NCBI GenBank assembly: GCA_903835005.1
Contig: CAILLK010000163.1
Location: forward strand, 1 to 64,000
Reading direction: 5' to 3'
Source of the DNA: an uncultured Bacteroidota bacterium
GTDB lineage: Bacteria > Bacteroidota > Bacteroidia > Chitinophagales > Chitinophagaceae
Length of the DNA: 64,000 bases
The translations under genes and the position numbers were made by a program. Numbering within the stretch: position 1 is the stretch's first letter; every line of letters begins with the position of its first letter. Under the pieces are notes generated by a model. That model saw only the letters and a program-made list of their open reading frames with translations, searched no databases and had not been told where the DNA came from. Below, one piece after another: positions 62,272-64,000 of the stretch.

Positions 62272-63284
62272 GTAAGCTCAATGGTTAAATTGGTTGTATA
62301 AGAATCGTTTCCTTGTTCCGCCTCAAAAGTGTATTTGCCGGCATACAGCAACTCCAGTCTGCGCTTGAAATTTGCCAGCCCTATACCATTTGAATTATCG
62401 GGTTTTATACTCATAGCGGTGTCCGCAGTATTGAATACATAACAATGCAGCACGGAGTTCCGGGTGTTGATTTTAATGGTGATCCGGCTTTCCGATTCAT
62501 CATTATTGCCCACAAATTTGAAGGCATTTTCTATCAGCACGATCAGCAGGAGCGGAGCTATTTTTAATTCGCCTGTTAGGTCGCCAATATCGGCGGTTAC
62601 ATCAAGGCCCTGCTCCTTGCGCAGCTGCTGAAAGGCAATATAATTACGGATATAGGCTAATTCTTTATCCAGGCCCACATACTCTGCCGAGCAATCATAA
62701 AGCTGGTACCGCAGCAATCCCGAAAACTGCAGCAGTATATTTCTGGCGGTCTGGTTGCTCTTATCTATATGCCCGTAGATAGTATTCAGTGAGTTAAATA
62801 ATGCATGAGGGTTGATCTGTGCTTTCAGATAATCCAGTTCGTTTTTTCTTTTTTCGCTTTCCAGCAACTCCAGTTTTGTCTGGTGCTGCATCCGGTCCAC
62901 CAGCATTTTGCCTGCAGTTATCAGCAACACCCAAAATGAAATATTGAACAGGGAGCTTAAATACAAAGTTGGAAAATCGGGCTGCATGGCGGGATGAAAA
63001 ACCAGCCGGTTCATCTGCATTGCAACCAAAGCCCTCATCCAGGCCGAGAGCAATGTGATAACCAAAATGGCGAAGACAAAAAATGAGTACCTCTTTTTGA
63101 GTTTCAACAATCGGTTGATCAGGTAGGTGATCGCGTAATAATCGGCAGTAATGAACACCAGGTAGCAAAACTCAATAGTCATGGTTTGCGTAACAGGAAA
63201 CGAATAGCTGCGGAATATCAGTACCCACAACAGGTAAATGCCTGCCCAGAAAAGAAGATGATATACAAAGGTGCTGCGCTTCAA
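62268..63284 (-). CDS. LytS-like sensor histidine kinase
   Basis: 338 aa starting at TTG 63284, the only start that keeps the first membrane helix. Four helices (TFVYHLLFWAGIYLLWVLIF, FCYLVFITADYYAITYL, FFVFAILVITLLSAW, SLFNISFWVLLITAG) are followed by a dimer helix with the phospho-His in QINPHALFNSLNTIYGHID, and a HATPase with LIENAFKF and NGIGLANFKRRL. The genes are coupled by ATGA overlap to the LytTR regulator. Confidence 0.9.
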   Translation of the reverse strand: MKRSTFVYHLLFWAGIYLLWVLIFRSYSFPVTQTMTIEFCYLVFITADYYAITYLINRLLKLKKRYSFFVFAILVITLLSAWMRALVAMQMNRLVFHPAMQPDFPTLYLSSLFNISFWVLLITAGKMLVDRMQHQTKLELLESEKRKNELDYLKAQINPHALFNSLNTIYGHIDKSNQTARNILLQFSGLLRYQLYDCSAEYVGLDKELAYIRNYIAFQQLRKEQGLDVTADIGDLTGELKIAPLLLIVLIENAFKFVGNNDESESRITIKINTRNSVLHCYVFNTADTAMSIKPDNSNGIGLANFKRRLELLYAGKYTFEAEQGNDSYTTNLTIELT

Positions 63285-63469
63285 TATTTGATCCTTTTTA
63301 CAAAGATAGCCAAGCCCGGCAAGCAGAGAATTTTATTACATCAAACAGCCGGAAATCATGATTACCGGTACTTAATCAAGTAATCTGCTGGTCTGGTGTA
63401 ATTAGTTTTTCAGCAGGCATTTCCATTGGGATGTTTGCATCATTATTCAACCTTAAAACAAAACAAGAA

Positions 63470-63967
63470 ATGAAAAAAGTAATCGATTGGTTTATCCATC
63501 CTCCGGTAACAGGAGTCTCAGCAATTCTGATTCTGCGCCTTATGGCCGGAGGTGTTTTCCTTTGGGAGGGCATTCTGAAGTTCGTTTATGTTAACCAGGG
63601 CGTGGGGCGGTTTACCAAACTGGGGTTCCCGTTCCCCGAAACCACAGCACACTTTGTGGCTACCGCCGAAATCATTGGAGGCTTGTTATTATTGTTTGGT
63701 CTGTTCACCCGGATAGTTGCATGCTACTTTATCATCCAGATGATAGTAGCTGTGCTTACCACAAAAATCGCCCTGTACCTGGGCACAAGTCCCTTGCCAC
63801 TGCCACCGGCACTACCCAAGGTAGGTATCTGGGCGGTATTGCACGAAATAAGGTCGGATTATGCGCAGATACTCACCTGCCTGTTCTTACTGATTGAGGG
63901 CGCGGGCCGCCGCTCACTCGATTTTATTATTACCACATCTAAGAATGTGTATAGCCTTAAAGAATGA
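63470..63967 (+). CDS. DoxX-family membrane protein
   Basis: 165 aa from ATG 63470. Four hydrophobic helices and the segments ILRLMAGGVFLWEGILKF and TAHFVATAEIIGGLLLLFGLFTR match DoxX. Such proteins are quinone-related or redox-stress membrane proteins of uncertain activity. It is divergent from the LytTR system, whose regulator may control it. Confidence 0.85.
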   Translation: MKKVIDWFIHPPVTGVSAILILRLMAGGVFLWEGILKFVYVNQGVGRFTKLGFPFPETTAHFVATAEIIGGLLLLFGLFTRIVACYFIIQMIVAVLTTKIALYLGTSPLPLPPALPKVGIWAVLHEIRSDYAQILTCLFLLIEGAGRRSLDFIITTSKNVYSLKE

Positions 63968-64000
63968 ATATTTTAAGTGACTGCTGTCAGACGCATTATA

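Noticed and set aside
1-64000. tRNA, rRNA or transposase genes
   Set aside because: Reading the spacers by eye showed no cloverleaf, no rRNA-like block and no transposase motif. A tRNA scan could still find one I overlooked.

Overview
The window is chromosomal DNA from a member of the Bacteroidota, most likely a Chitinophagales/Sphingobacteriia-type lineage (taxon inferred from content, not searched). The signs are two secreted proteins with a type IX secretion 'type B' C-terminal domain, a fused MurF-alanine racemase, the neighbourhood panC / glycogen-synthase domain / DUF4270 lipoprotein / glmS, promoters of the TAnnTTTG kind, and many short hairpin repeats. No rRNA, tRNA, CRISPR array, intact transposase or integrase was seen.

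Layout. 1-5.87 kb is an accessory, repeat-rich stretch. It opens with about four tandem copies of a 222-bp unit, followed by three toxin-type modules (a zeta-like kinase with two small upstream ORFs, a HEPN/MNT pair, a RhuM-family gene). The modules are separated by related non-coding repeat blocks. 5.87-11.03 kb is a very AT-rich five-gene signalling operon: a 7TM-like, triple-GAF histidine kinase, three receiver proteins (one with Asn in place of the phospho-acceptor Asp) and a membrane coiled-coil protein. It ends in a G-rich double hairpin.

11.4-34 kb is mostly housekeeping and envelope genes: murF-alr, a glycosyltransferase, rsmG, a duplicated di-haem peroxidase pair with a beta-barrel gene, a Balon-like (aeRF1-type) ribosome hibernation candidate divergent from a PAS histidine kinase plus a receiver-Crp fusion regulator, lepB, an OsmC/Fe-S fusion, an EreA/ChaN-like protein, lysA, a pterin dehydratase, and a four-gene cluster holding a PEP-synthase-like protein, a VTC-domain polyphosphate polymerase candidate and DUF4956. 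34-57 kb continues with a frameshifted PEBP gene, an M1 aminopeptidase, a Met/His-rich secreted repeat protein, a Gfo/Idh oxidoreductase, recQ, ilvE, the two T9SS cargo proteins, a TonB-like protein, a ROK kinase, a PIN toxin-antitoxin pair, panC, glmS, a phosphatase and ispH.

57.9-61.5 kb is a graveyard: a dnaG fragment, a frameshifted MNT nucleotidyltransferase, seven copies of a 126-bp (42-codon) tandem repeat, and a VapC-type toxin broken next to its catalytic Asp beside an intact antitoxin ORF. The window closes with a LytTR two-component system and a DoxX protein.

The best candidates for something undescribed are the AT-rich GAF-kinase/receiver operon, the repeat-separated toxin modules at the left end, and the Balon-like gene with a perfect 20-bp operator palindrome beside a receiver-Crp regulator.
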